Part shown: positions 48,009-57,289 of the stretch, piece by piece
How the letters are laid out: every line of letters starts with the position of its first letter
Numbering within the stretch: the first letter of the stretch is position 1
Assembly: GCA_964019695.1 (NCBI GenBank)
Contig: OZ026516.1
Span: forward strand, 81,671,018 to 81,735,017
DNA: 64,000 bases
Direction: 5' to 3'
Source: Loripinus fragilis
Taxonomy: Eukaryota; Mollusca; Bivalvia; Lucinida; Lucinidae
The notes under the pieces: model-generated
Told to the model about the DNA's origin: nothing
Database searches by the model: none
What the model saw: only the letters and a program-made list of their open reading frames with translations
Made by a program: the position numbers and the translations under genes

Positions 48009-49285
48009 AGAAAAACGGTCAAGTTAGCACAAAATTTGCTGCTGGCACAAAACTTCTGCCAGCACAAAATTTGCTGCTGGCACAAAAATTCTTGCTAGCA
48101 CAAAAAATTTTGCTAGCAAAAAATTTGCTGCCAGCAAAAAATTTTCTGCTAGCACAAAAATTTCTGCTAGCAAAAAAATTTGCTGCCAGCAAAAAAAATT
48201 CTGCTAGCACAAAATTTGCTGCTGGCAAAAAAATTTCTGCTAGCACAAAAATTTCTGCTAGCACAAAATTTGCTGCTGGCACAAAAAATTCTGCTAGCAT
48301 AAAATTTGCTGCTGGCTCAAAAAATTCTGCTAGCACACAAAATTTTGCTAGCAAAATATTTGCTGCCAGCAAAAAATTTGCTGCTGGCACAAAAATTCCT
48401 GCTAGCACAAAAAAAATTGCTAGAAAAAATTTGCTGCTAGCAAAAAATTTCTGCTAGCACAAACATTTCTGCTGGCCCAAAATTTGCTTCTGGCACAAAA
48501 ATTCCTGCTAGCTCAAAAATTTCTGCTAGCACAAAATTTACTGCTGGCACAAAAATTTCTGCTAGCACAAAAAATCTTCTAACACAAAATTTGCTGCTGG
48601 CACAAAAATTCCTGCTTGCACAAAAAATTTTGCTGATAAAAAATTTGCGGCCAGCAAAAAATTTTCTGCTAGCATAAAATTTTTGCTAGCACAAAATTTG
48701 CTGCAGGCAAAAAATTAACGGCTAGCACAACATTTTCGGCTAGCACGAAATTTGCTGCTAGCACAAAAATTCCTGCTAGCACAAAAATTTCTGCTAGCAC
48801 TAAATTTGCTGCTGGCACAAAAATTTCTGCTAGCACAAAATTTGCTGCCAGCACAAAATTTGCTGCTGGCACAAAAATTCCTGCTAGCAAAAAAATTTCT
48901 ACTGGCACAAAAATTTCTATTAGCACAAAATTTACTGCTGGCACTAAAATATCTGCTAGCACAAACTTTGCTGCCAGCAAAATTTCTGCTAGCACAAAAA
49001 TTTCTGCTAGCACAAAATTTGCTGCTGGCACAAAAATTTCTGCTAGCACAAAATTTGCTGCCAGCACAAAATTTGCTGCTGGCACAAAAATTCCTGCTAG
49101 CATAAAATTTGCTGCTGGCACAAAATTTTCTGCTAGCACAAAAATTTTTGCTTGCACAAAATTTGCTGCCAGCAAAAAATTTGCTGCTGGCACAAAAATA
49201 ACGGCTAGCACAAAAAAAATTTGCTAGAAAAAATTGGCTGCCAGCAAAAAATTTCTGCTGCCACAAGATTTGCTGCAGGCACAAA
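48009..49285 (+). repeat. Left 18 bp array L1
   Basis: About 70 units of two alternating types, roughly CTGCTAGCACAAAAATTT and GCTGCTGGCACAAAATTT. Each is centred on GCTAGC, GCTGGC or GCCAGC, and is close to self-complementary. All six frames stay open because the 18 bp unit has no stop, producing long spurious hexapeptide-repeat ORFs on both strands. Confidence 0.92.
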
Positions 49286-49524
49286 TGAGCCGTGATTGAT
49301 ATTTCCAACAATGTGATATATGCGACCAGCAAAGGCTCAGACCAGCCTGCGCATACGCGCAGACTGATCAGAGTTTTTGCTTGTCGCTTAATTTTTATAT
49401 TAGTGTTAAGCTACTGATCGAACTTAATTTGGTGTTTCTAAGTATAACAGGAGGCTGTACAGGTTCGTCTGAGTCTACACTTGTTAAAATGGCACATTGT
49501 TGGAAATCACATGTCACGGTTCAA
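49286..49524 (+). mobile_element. MITE family D within left arm
   Basis: Starts GAGCCGTGATTGATATTTCC and ends AATCACATGTCACGGTTCA. The interior is AGCCTGCGCATACGCGCAGA followed by CTGATCAGAG. Full length (~239 bp). It follows the array directly. Confidence 0.88.
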
Positions 49525-49530
49525 ACATTC

Positions 49531-50050
49531 CTGAATACCGGGCCGCGTAGGCAGTCGGTAACGTGTCTGGCTACAGATGCGTGTCTGACTTCAGATCCTG
49601 GTGTCCCGAGTTTGATCGCAGCCCGGTCTCATACTTTCATGGAGATTGATCATGAAATAATCTCTACGGTCATATTCCTCCCTTCAGCTGAATCATTCAA
49701 AAAAAGTAATTGTCAGTTATAAGCGAAAGTATGCGCTCAAATTACTGGTTTGATTTGATTAATTACGTCCCGTCAACAATCTTTCAGTTATATAGGGACG
49801 GGTCTTCCTGGGTTGAACCAGTACTAAGCTAGGATAAATGCGTCTTGCTTAAGGGCGCAATGCAACGCCACCAGTGAGGCTCGAACCCGCGGCCACTCGG
49901 TCTCGAGTCAAGAACTCTCGCTCCCATGACAAAGTACTGGTTAACCGCTTCTTCAATGTTCCCAAGGAAAGATGTGATAAGGTGAGCTGACCGTCTCGCC
50001 ATGGCCAAAGTAGTTGACTTGGGGACGTAAAGCAGCAAAACAAACAAAAC
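49531..50050 (+). mobile_element. SINE1 interrupted by SINE2 (left arm)
   Basis: SINE1 head: CCGGGCCGCGTAGGCAGTCG (A-box area) and GAGTTTGATCGC (B-box area), continuing through TCATACTTTCATGGAGATTG to about 49700. Its 3' tail CGTCTCGCCATGGCCAAAGT, GACGTAAAGCAGCAAAACAA is at 49990-50050. Between them is a minus-strand tRNA-headed SINE2 (GGCTCGAACCCGCGGCCACT, the complement of a B box). Same nest mirrored at 55467-55978. Confidence 0.8.
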
Positions 50051-50510
50051 ACAAATATTCCTGCTAGCACAAAAATTGCTGCCAGCACAAAATTGGCTGC
50101 TGGCACAAAAAATTCTGCTATTTATAGCACAAATATTTCTGCTGGCACAAAAATTTCTACTAGCACAAAATTTGCTGCTGGCACAAAAACTTCTGCTAGC
50201 AAAAAATTTGCTGCCCGCACAAAATTTGCTGCTGGCACAAAAATTTCTGCTAGCACAAAATTTGCTGCTGGCAGAAAAATTTCTGCTAGCAAAAAAATTG
50301 CTGCTGGCACAAAATTTGCTGCTGGCCCAAAAATTTCTGCTAGCAAAAAAATTGCAGCCAGCACAAAAATGCTGCTGGCACAAAAATTCCTGCTAGCACA
50401 AAATTTGCTGCCAGCACAAAATTTGCTGCTTGCACGAAAATTCCTGCCAGCACAAAATTTGCTGCCAGCACTAAAATTTCTGCAGGCACAAAATTTGCTG
50501 CAGGCACAAA
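50051..50510 (+). repeat. Left 18 bp array L2
   Basis: Continues straight from the SINE1 tail (AAACAAAACACAAATATTCC) into GCTAGCACAAAAATTGCTGC-type units. About 25 units; ends GCTGCAGGCACAAA at the start of a MITE D. Confidence 0.92.
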
Positions 50511-50708
50511 TGAGCCGTGACATGAGATTACCAACAATGTGGTATGTGCGACCTGCAAAGGCTCAGACCAGCCTGCGCATACGCGCAGACTGATCAGAGC
50601 CTTTGCTTGTCGCTTAATTATTATATGAGTGTAAAGCTACTGATCGAACTTAATTAGTTTTTCTAAGCTTAACAGGAGGCTGCACAGGCTCGTCTGAGTA
50701 TACACTTC
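50511..50708 (+). mobile_element. MITE family D, 3' truncated
   Basis: GAGCCGTGACATGAGATTAC through AACAGGAGGCTGCACAGGCT. The right TIR is lost at about 50708. Confidence 0.85.
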
Positions 50709-50733
50709 AGGAAAAGCTGAAATTGCATGAATT

Positions 50734-51285
50734 TTAGAGAGCAGATGTCGTTATAACCGACGATTTTTCATAAACTAAGGGCAATAAATCCTTAAATAGA
50801 CCATTATAAAACTTGAAGAAAACATCATGGTACTAAACAATGTGACAAAGTTAGTACTAAAAATGTGACAAAGTTTCATAAAATTCTGATCAAAACTATT
50901 CGACTTAGAGAGCGGACATCGTTTAAAACGGTGATTCTTTATAAACAAAGGGCCATAACTGCGGAGAGCATTGTGCGATAGGGACCATTAACAAACTAGA
51001 AGATATCATGGTTCTAAACAATGTGACCCAAATTTCATTAAATTCTGATCAAAAGTATTCGTTTTAGAGAGTGGACATCGTTTCAAATAGTGAATTTTCA
51101 TAAACAAAGGACCATTACTACTGAAAGCATTGTGCGATATGGACCATTATCGAACTTGAAGAAGACATCATGGTACTAAACAATGTGACCAAGTTTCATA
51201 AAATCTGATCAAAAGTATTCGACTTAGAGAGCAGACGTCGTTGGACAGACGGACGGACAGGGGTAATATTTAATGGCCGGGTCAT
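50734..51285 (+). repeat. Tandem ~150-175 bp repeat
   Basis: Units open with TTAGAGAGCAGATGTCG or similar at 50734, 50909, 51062 and 51222. They include TTATAAACAAAGGGCCATAA, GCATTGTGCGATA and AATGTGACCAAGTTTCATAA. The array ends with GACAGACGGACGGACAGG. Part of the central region of the large element. Confidence 0.85.
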
Positions 51286-51394
51286 TGTCATGGCGGGGGC
51301 ATAAAAATGTTTCCGCTCAATAATTTTAAAACACATGGATAAAATTTCATCAAATGTATACAAGTTTACGCCTTGACATTTGCCGGGGCATTAG

Positions 51395-51510
51395 GTGTTA
51401 CCCCTGTATGTACGTCTGTCTGTATGTCACACCCAACGACATCCGCTCTTTCGGTTGAATAGTTTTGATCTGAATTTTATGAAACCTGGTCACATTATTT
51501 AGTACCATAA
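51395..51510 (-). repeat. Inverted partial unit of the same tandem repeat
   Basis: TGTATGTACGTCTGTCTGTA, CAACGACATCCGCTCTTTCG and GAAACCTGGTCACATTATTT are the complement of the last unit and its GGACGG end, so the two face each other. Confidence 0.8.
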
Positions 51511-51706
51511 TTTAGTTCCGATTATGGCCCTTTTCCGATTTGAAGACTTCCGACTTATTAAAGCATATATCACGCTTCCCAAGGCATAAAATCACCCAAA
51601 AATCATAAATTCAAGTCCATGTGCATAAATGAAGTTTAGATTAAAAGAATGCATTAACAGGCGTTGGGATCACAGCAATATGAAATTTATGAAGATCTTT
51701 ATCCGA

Positions 51707-51886
51707 GGTTATAAAACTTTTTTGTACTCAACTGACCAATGAGCGTGATTATTACCGCATCTGTGCGCCCTCGGGGTCCGGTGAACGTCTGGAAGCAAGA
51801 AAAGTTTATTTTAAGCATTTGACTTTATGATCATTTAAACAATCCTGCTCATTTGAGTTGAGCACGAAAACGTTTTTATAACTTAA
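51707..51886. mobile_element. MITE family E, diverged
   Basis: GAGGTTATAAAACTTTTTTG, CTCAACTGACC at the left and CTCATTTGAGTTGAGCACGA, CGTTTTTATAAC at the right, with an unrelated centre. Confidence 0.7.
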
Positions 51887-52159
51887 AAATTATTCTTCCA
51901 GCCTTTAATTCACTCTGTCCACTTTTGATAACATTGGTGTATGTATACATGTGTATGCCAGGTATACGCTTTAATTGAGTCACACAAAAGCTTGGTCTTT
52001 GCTAAGCAAGCCTAAAATCATTATTCTGATCAAAATAATGAGTATGGTCAGCAAATACTACAATCACCAAAAACCAAAAATATACTGAACAAAAAAAAAA
52101 ATAAGTTTACACTTTAACCAATTTAACAAAAACTCAATACTTTAAAAGGTATGCGTATA

Positions 52160-52376
52160 TGACAAAGATCAGGAATCAATGCAATCAAGTACTACACCTG
52201 ACACATGACACCACATTGGAAAGTGACAAAAACTCAACATCACATACAAGCAAGAGGTTTACCCCTTCCAAGCATGGATGACCACAAGGCTGCAATTAAC
52301 AGGCAAGAAAGCATGACAAACACGAAACATAAATAACAAGAAGGATTCACAAAAGAAGCACCGCCTTGGCCACACG
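52160..52376 (+). repeat. Dispersed repeat B
   Basis: ACAAAGATCAGGAATCAATG, AAGTACTACACCTGACACAT, GGAAAGTGACAAAAACTCAA, GGATGACCACAAGG, CACAAAAGAAGCACCGCCTT. Diverged. Confidence 0.75.
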
Positions 52377-52696
52377 TCTGACAAGACAACCATGCGAAAC
52401 TTGATCAGGCGTTCATGAATAACGTTGAAAAACGTCAAACTGCATTTTTAAGTCTGGAAGATTATCTTTACGATATTTTGAATAGGTAAACACACTATTC
52501 GGGAGTATTTCTGTCTGAACATCGAACATCAAGAAGTAACGTCTGCGATGTATACTGTACTAATGTTACGGTACGTCAAAATGAGCGTAAGAAGGCTTTT
52601 GGCAGATCACCACCATACCAAGAGTAATCAGCACGGTATAGATGTTTGGTTGCTCAAGATTTAATGGAGAAATATAAAGTAAAAAATCGAAAAAAT

Positions 52697-53037
52697 AACA
52701 ATTTTTAAATGCTGGCAACAATTTTGCTGCTGGCAGAATTTTTTTTGCTAGCAGGAATTTTTGTGCCAGCAGCAAATTTTGTGCTAGCAGAAATTTTTGT
52801 GCCAGCAGCAAATTTTGCGCTAGCAGGAATTTTTGTGCTAGCAGCAAATTTTGTGCTAGCAGGAATTTTTGTGCCAGTAGCAAATTTTGTGCTGGCAGCA
52901 AATTTTGTGCTAGCAAGATTTTTTGTGCCAGCAGTAAATTTTGTGCTGGCAGCAAATTTTGTGCTAGCAGGAATTTTTGTGCCAGCAGCAAATTTTGTGC
53001 TGGCAACAATTTCTGTGCTGGCAGAAATATTTGTGTT
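52697..53037 (-). repeat. Right 18 bp array R1
   Basis: Complement orientation: GTGCCAGCAGCAAATTTT and GTGCTAGCAGGAATTTTT units, about 19. Begins abruptly after an AT-rich stretch (inner end of the right arm) and runs into the SINE1 tail complement (ATTTGTGTTTTGTTTGTTTT). Confidence 0.92.
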
Positions 53038-53264
53038 TTGTTTGTTTTGTCCCAAGTCAACAACTATGGTCATGGCGAGACTATAAGCTCACCTAACTAC
53101 ACCTTTCTGGGGCAAGCTTGAAGAAGCGATTAATTAGTACTTCGTCATCGGAGCGCAGTGGCTCAGTGGTAGAGTGCTTGACTCGAAACCGAGGGGCCGC
53201 GGCTTCGAGCCTCACCGGCGTCATTGCGTTGTGCCCTTGTGCAAGACACATTAATCCTAGCTAA
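53038..53264. mobile_element. SINE1 tail (-) and SINE2 tRNA head (+)
   Basis: SINE1 tail complement (AAGTCAACAACTATGGTCAT) then a plus-strand SINE2 head. Its A box is TGGCTCAGTGGTAG (53159-53172) and its B box is GGCTTCGAGCC (53201-53211). These match the Pol III internal promoter consensus and are spaced as in a tRNA. SINE2 is cut at 53264 by a further insertion and resumes at 54713. Confidence 0.82.
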
Positions 53265-53609
53265 AGCCCCGTTCTCACTGTCCCGGTTTAAGGTGCCGGT
53301 TCATCCCGGTTTGATGATCCGGGATGAACCGCGATGAACCGTGTCACAATCGTGGCGGCACCGTGGACAACTTTGGAGATCCGGGATGAACCGTGTTGAA
53401 CCGGCTCATGTCCCCGGTTGTTTTAAAATGTTTTAAACAACCGGAACTCACCGGGAGTAACCGAGAAGGCTGTCAAATACCGTGGTAAACTGGGACGACG
53501 CCGGGAGCAACCGTGTCTCCACCGGGACGGCGTCCACGCGATACCGGCGCATTCCGGAAACATCCGTGTCTCCACCGTGATAAACCGTGCGCGATGAAGA
53601 CCTCCGGTA

Positions 53610-53838
53610 TGCCTGATTTTTCAGCAATGTGGTATGTGCCAATAACAAAACCTCAGATCAGCCTGCGCCTAGGCGCAGTCTGATCAGAGCCTTTGCCAGT
53701 CGCTTGATTATTATTTGACTGTTAAGCTACTGACCGAACTACATCTAAAATTTCTTAGCTAAAATGGTTACTGCACAGGCTTGTCTGAGTCTACACTTCT
53801 CAAAATACCACACTGTTGGAAATCACATGCCGCGGCGC
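53610..53838 (+). mobile_element. MITE family D
   Basis: GCAATGTGGTATGTGCCAAT, AGCCTGCGCCTAGGCGCAGT, CTGATCAGAGCCTTTGCC, ending AATCACATGCCGCGGCGC. The left TIR is eroded. Confidence 0.82.
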
Positions 53839-53874
53839 ATAGTGTTTATATATTTTTACTAAAAAGCAAGACAA

Positions 53875-54140
53875 TCTGGGCCAAAATTACAATGCACCCT
53901 TAAAGTTAAGGAAGACTTAAGTATTGAATTTTCAGGATGCGAAAAACAACGTTTTCAAACTGATTAAAATCAAAATAGTTTCTTTTTTTTTTCTATAGAT
54001 CACAATGATATTTTTGACAACAAGTACTGCACAGGTCCTGGCAATTTATTAAGCATTAATGTAACATGTTGAAATATACTTAAATTAAGTCTTCCTTAAC
54101 TTTAAGGAGGCATTGTACACATGTAGGTCTGGGCCCAGAT
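53875..54140. mobile_element. ~266 bp inverted-repeat MITE
   Basis: The left arm TCTGGGCCAAAATTACAATG, CCTTAAAGTTAAGGAAGACT pairs with the right arm AGTCTTCCTTAACTTTAAGG, CATTGTACACATGTAGGTCT, GGGCCCAGA. Loop AT-rich. Confidence 0.85.
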
Positions 54141-54170
54141 CAACAACATTTGAACCTCGTCGTCAGAAAA

Positions 54171-54405
54171 CAGGCCCCGAGCTTAAAAACATTTTTCATA
54201 CTCAACTAAGCTGAGCACGAAATTTATCCTGCTCATAAATGTTAAAATGCCAACAATTTTGGCATTTTAACTTTTATTAGCATGATAAATACAACACCTG
54301 AGAGACTTAAAGCAAGAAACTTCTTTATTTGCCGGTATTTTAGTTTTTATGAGCAGTCGAATTTCATGCTCAGTTGAGTTGAGCATGAAAAAGTTTTATA
54401 ACCTC
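54171..54405. mobile_element. MITE family E
   Basis: GGCCCCGAGCTTAAAAACAT and TCAACTAAGCTGAGCACGAA at the left, CTCAGTTGAGTTGAGCATGA and AAGTTTTATAACCTC at the right, with the ATGCCAACAATTTTGGCATT centre. Confidence 0.85.
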
Positions 54406-54712
54406 TGCTTCTGCTTATACGACAACATACATGTAAATGAGCTGCGAGGTTACTAAGCATTTGTTTTCGCTACATAGATTATGATTCCTCTAGAACCGTG
54501 GCTCCACCGTGCTCCAACGTGCTGCACTGTAAGTGCTCCGTGGTGAACCGGGAATCAACCGGCGTCTTGCCGGACCGGGGCTATACTGGGGTAACGTCGG
54601 CAAGGTGAGAACGAATTTTTTTTTTATGAAATGTGTCCCGGTGCATCACGGTATACCGGCTGTCCTGCATCGCGATGTACTGTGGCTCCATCTGCACAGT
54701 GAGAACGGGGCT

Positions 54713-55007
54713 TTTGCACCGGTTCAACCAAGGAAGACACGTCCCTACATAACTGAAAGCTTGTTGATGGGACGTAATGAATCAAATCAAACCAGTACTT
54801 CGTGCGCATACTTTCGCTTAAAACTGACAGCTACTTCTCTTGAATGATATAGCGAAATGGAGTGATATGATGGTAGAAATTATTTCACGATCAATCTCCA
54901 TGAAAGTATGAGACCGGGCTGCGATCAAACTTGGGACACCAGGATCCTCAGTCAGACACGCATCTGTAGCCAAACTACCGACTGCCTGCGCGGCCCGATA
55001 TGAAGAT
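54713..55007 (-). mobile_element. SINE2 remainder and SINE1 head
   Basis: GGTTCAACCAAGGAAGACAC through TTGATGGGACGTAATGAATC is the other part of SINE2. TCAATCTCCATGAAAGTATG then GACCGGGCTGCGATCAAACT is the complement of the SINE1 head. It parallels 55690-55975, so the module is duplicated in the right arm. Confidence 0.8.
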
Positions 55008-55466
55008 TTGTGCCTGCAGCAACTTTTGTGCCAGCAATAATTTTAGTGCCTGCAGCCAATTTTGTGCTAGCAGGAATTTTTGTGTCAGCAGCATATTTTG
55101 TGCTGGCAGCAATTTTTTGTCCTAGCAGAAATTTTTGTGCCAGCAGTAAATTTTGTGCTAGCAGGAATTTTTGTGCCAGCAGCAAATTTTGTGCTAGCAG
55201 GAATTTTTGTGCCAGCAGCAAATTTTGTGCTAGCAGAAATTTTTGTGCCAGCAGCAAATTTTGTGCTAGCAGGAAATTTTGTTCCAGCAGCAAATTTTGT
55301 GCTAGCAGGAATTTTTGTGCCAGCAGCAAATTTTGTGCTGGCAGCAATTTTTGTGCCAGCAGCAAAGTTTGTGCTGGCAGCAAATTTTGTGCTAGCAGGA
55401 TTTTTTGTGCCAGCAGTAAATTTTGTGCTGGCAGCAATTTTTGTGCTAGCAGGAATATTTGTGTTT
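55008..55466 (-). repeat. Right 18 bp array R2
   Basis: About 25 units. Starts TTTGTGCCTGCAGC, the mirror of the end of L2, and finishes with GCTAGCAGGAATATTTGTGT next to the SINE1 tail. Length nearly equal to L2 (about 460 bp each). Confidence 0.92.
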
Positions 55467-55978
55467 TTGTTTGTTTTGCTGCTTTACGTCCCCAAGTCAA
55501 CAACTATGGCCATGGCGAGACGGACAGCTCACCTAATCACATCTTTCCTCGGGAAGCTTGAAGAAGCGGTTAACCAGTACTTTGTCATGGGAGCGAGAGT
55601 GCTTGACTCGAGACCGAGTAGCCGCGGGTTCGAGCCTCACCGGCGGCGTTGCATTGCGCCCTTAAGCAGGACGCATTTATCCTAGCTTAGTACTGGTTCA
55701 ACCCTGGGAGACCCGTCCCTATGTAACTGAATGATTGTTGATGGGACGTAATGAATCAAATCAACCAGTACGTACTTCGTGCGCATACTTTCGCTTAAAA
55801 CTGACAGCTACTTCTCGGAAGGGAGTGATATGACGGTAGAAATTATTTCACGATCAATCTCCATGAAAGTATGAGACCGGGCTGCGATCAAACTCGGGAC
55901 ACCAGGATCTGCAATCAGACACGTATCTGTAGCCAGACACGTTACCGACTACCTACGCGGCCCGGTATTCAGGAATGT
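55467..55978 (-). mobile_element. SINE1 interrupted by SINE2 (right arm)
   Basis: Complement of the nest at 49531-50050, with the same breakpoints: SINE1 tail complement, plus-strand SINE2 head (CGCGGGTTCGAGCCTCACC B-box region near 55625), SINE2 body, then the SINE1 head complement ending at GCGGCCCGGTATTCAGGAAT. Confidence 0.82.
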
Positions 55979-56219
55979 TTGAACCGTGACATGTGATTTC
56001 CAACAATGTACCATCTTGACAAGTGTAGACTCAGACGAACCTGTGCAGCCTCCTGTTAAGCTTAGAAACACCAAATTAAGTTCGATCAGTAGCTTAACAC
56101 TTACATAATAATTAAACGACAAGCAAAGGCTCTGATCAGTGTGCGCGTATGCGCAGGCTAGTCTGAGCCTTTGCTGGTCGCACAGACGACATTGTTGGAA
56201 ATCTCATGTCACTGCTCAT
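55979..56219 (-). mobile_element. MITE family D within right arm
   Basis: TTGAACCGTGACATGTGATT to AATCTCATGTCACTGCTCAT. Mirror of the 49286-49524 copy. Confidence 0.88.
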
Positions 56220-57058
56220 TTGTGCCAGCAGCAAATTTTGTTCTTGCAGAAATTTTAGTGCTGGGAGCAAATTTTGTGCTGGCAGGAATTTTTGTGCCAG
56301 CAGCAAATTTTTTGTTAGCAAAATTTTTTGTGCTAGCAGAAGTTTTTGTGCCAGGAGCAAATTTTGTGCTAGGAGAATTTTTTGTGCTAGCAGAAATTTA
56401 TGTGCCAGCAGCAAATTTTGTGCAAGCAGAAATTTTTGTGCTAGCAGAAAATTTATTTTTTGCTAACAGAATTTTTTGTGCTAGCAGGAATTTTTGTGCC
56501 AGCAGCAAATTTTGTGCTAGCAGAAATTTTTGTGCTAGCAGAAATTTTAGTGCTGGTATCAAATTTTGTGCTGGCAGGATTTTTTGTGCCAGCAACAAAT
56601 TTTTTGCTAGCAGAAATTTTTGTGCCAGCAGCAAATTTTGTCCTAGCAGAAATTTTTGTGCTAGCAGAAAATTTTTTGCTGGCAGCAAATTTCTTGCTAG
56701 CAAATTTTTTTGTGCTAGCAGGAATTTTTGTGCCAGCAGCAAATTTTTTGCTGGCAGCAAATATTTTGCTGGCAAAATTTTTTGTGCTTGCAGAAATGTT
56801 TGTGCCATCAGCAAATTTTGTGCTAGCAGAAATTTTTGTGCCAGCAGCAAATTTTGTGCTAGCAGAAATTTTTGTGCTAGCAGAATTTTTTTTGCCAGCG
56901 GCAAATTTTGTGCTAGCAGAAATTTTTGTGTTAGCAGAAAAATTTTTGCCATCAGAAAAATTTGTGCTAGCAGAATTTTTTGTGCTAGCAGGAATTTTTG
57001 TGCCAGCAGCAAATTTTGTGCTAGCAGAATTTTTGTGCTAGCAGAAATTGTTGTGCTA
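56220..57058 (-). repeat. Right 18 bp array R3
   Basis: About 46 units; shorter than its counterpart L1 (about 70), so the arrays have changed in copy number independently since arm formation. The longest plus-strand frame (297 codons) switches from VPAANF/VLAEIF to SRNFCA-type hexapeptides partway, showing an indel that was not selected against. Confidence 0.92.
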
Positions 57059-57280
57059 ACTTGACCGTTTTTCTCTGCCGTAAAATTGCTGCCAACTTTA
57101 CCGTTTTTTGCTGCGGCAAAATTGCTGCTAACTTGACCGTTTTTTGCTGCAGTAAAATTGCTGCCAACTTTACCGTTTTTTACTGTTGCTGCTTACTTGA
57201 CCGTTTTTTGCTGCAGAAATATTGCTGCCAACTTTACCGTTTTTTTGCTGCAGCAAAATTAGTGCTAACTTTACCGACTT
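57059..57280 (-). repeat. Right outer terminal domain
   Basis: AACTTGACCGTTTTTCTCTG, AATTGCTGCCAACTTTACCG and AATTGCTGCTAACTTGACCG units. Ends GTGCTAACTTTACCGACTT at the TCTGATTTA duplication. Confidence 0.88.
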
Positions 57281-57289
57281 TCTGATTTA

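Larger units (their letters stand above)
53265..54712. mobile_element. 1.45 kb inverted-end element with CCGG-rich arms
   Basis: Left terminus AGCCCCGTTCTCACTGT; right terminus ACAGTGAGAACGGGGCT. Subterminal ~300 bp on the left and ~230 bp on the right are GC-rich, with many short motifs of the type ACCGTG, CCGGGA and GAACCG in both orientations. The interior is made of three MITEs (53610-53838, 53875-54140, 54171-54405). No transposase frame. Inserted within SINE2; target duplication not clear. Confidence 0.8.
47806..57280. mobile_element. Foldback/TU-like 9.5 kb transposon
   Basis: The left end AGGTCGGTAAAGTTAGCACT and the right end (reverse complement AAGTCGGTAAAGTTAGCACT) are inverted. 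The 9 bp TCTGATTTA sits immediately outside both (47797-47805, 57281-57289). Each arm runs outer ~37 bp units, a long array of 18 bp units, MITE D, a SINE nest, then a second 18 bp array. This order is inverted between 47806-50510 and 55008-57280. Long inverted termini made of tandem short repeats plus a 9 bp duplication are the hallmarks of Drosophila Foldback elements and resemble sea urchin TU elements. No transposase frame is seen, so it is probably non-autonomous. The right side has one extra module. Confidence 0.78.

Noticed and set aside
48009..50510. CRISPR-like array
   Set aside because: Units are contiguous 18 bp repeats with no unique spacers, in a eukaryotic sequence.
53151..53225. 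tRNA gene
   Set aside because: Good A and B boxes, but it is the head of a SINE and the cloverleaf ends do not pair well.
54533..54847. 104-codon frame
   Set aside because: Runs across the junction of the GC-rich inverted-end element and SINE2; no motif.
48002..57064. Long ORFs with LLAQKF, CASRNF, FAAGTKISA or VPAANF repeats on both strands
   Set aside because: They arise from 18 bp tandem units without stops; all six frames are open, and the frames switch within ORFs, so no evidence for coding.
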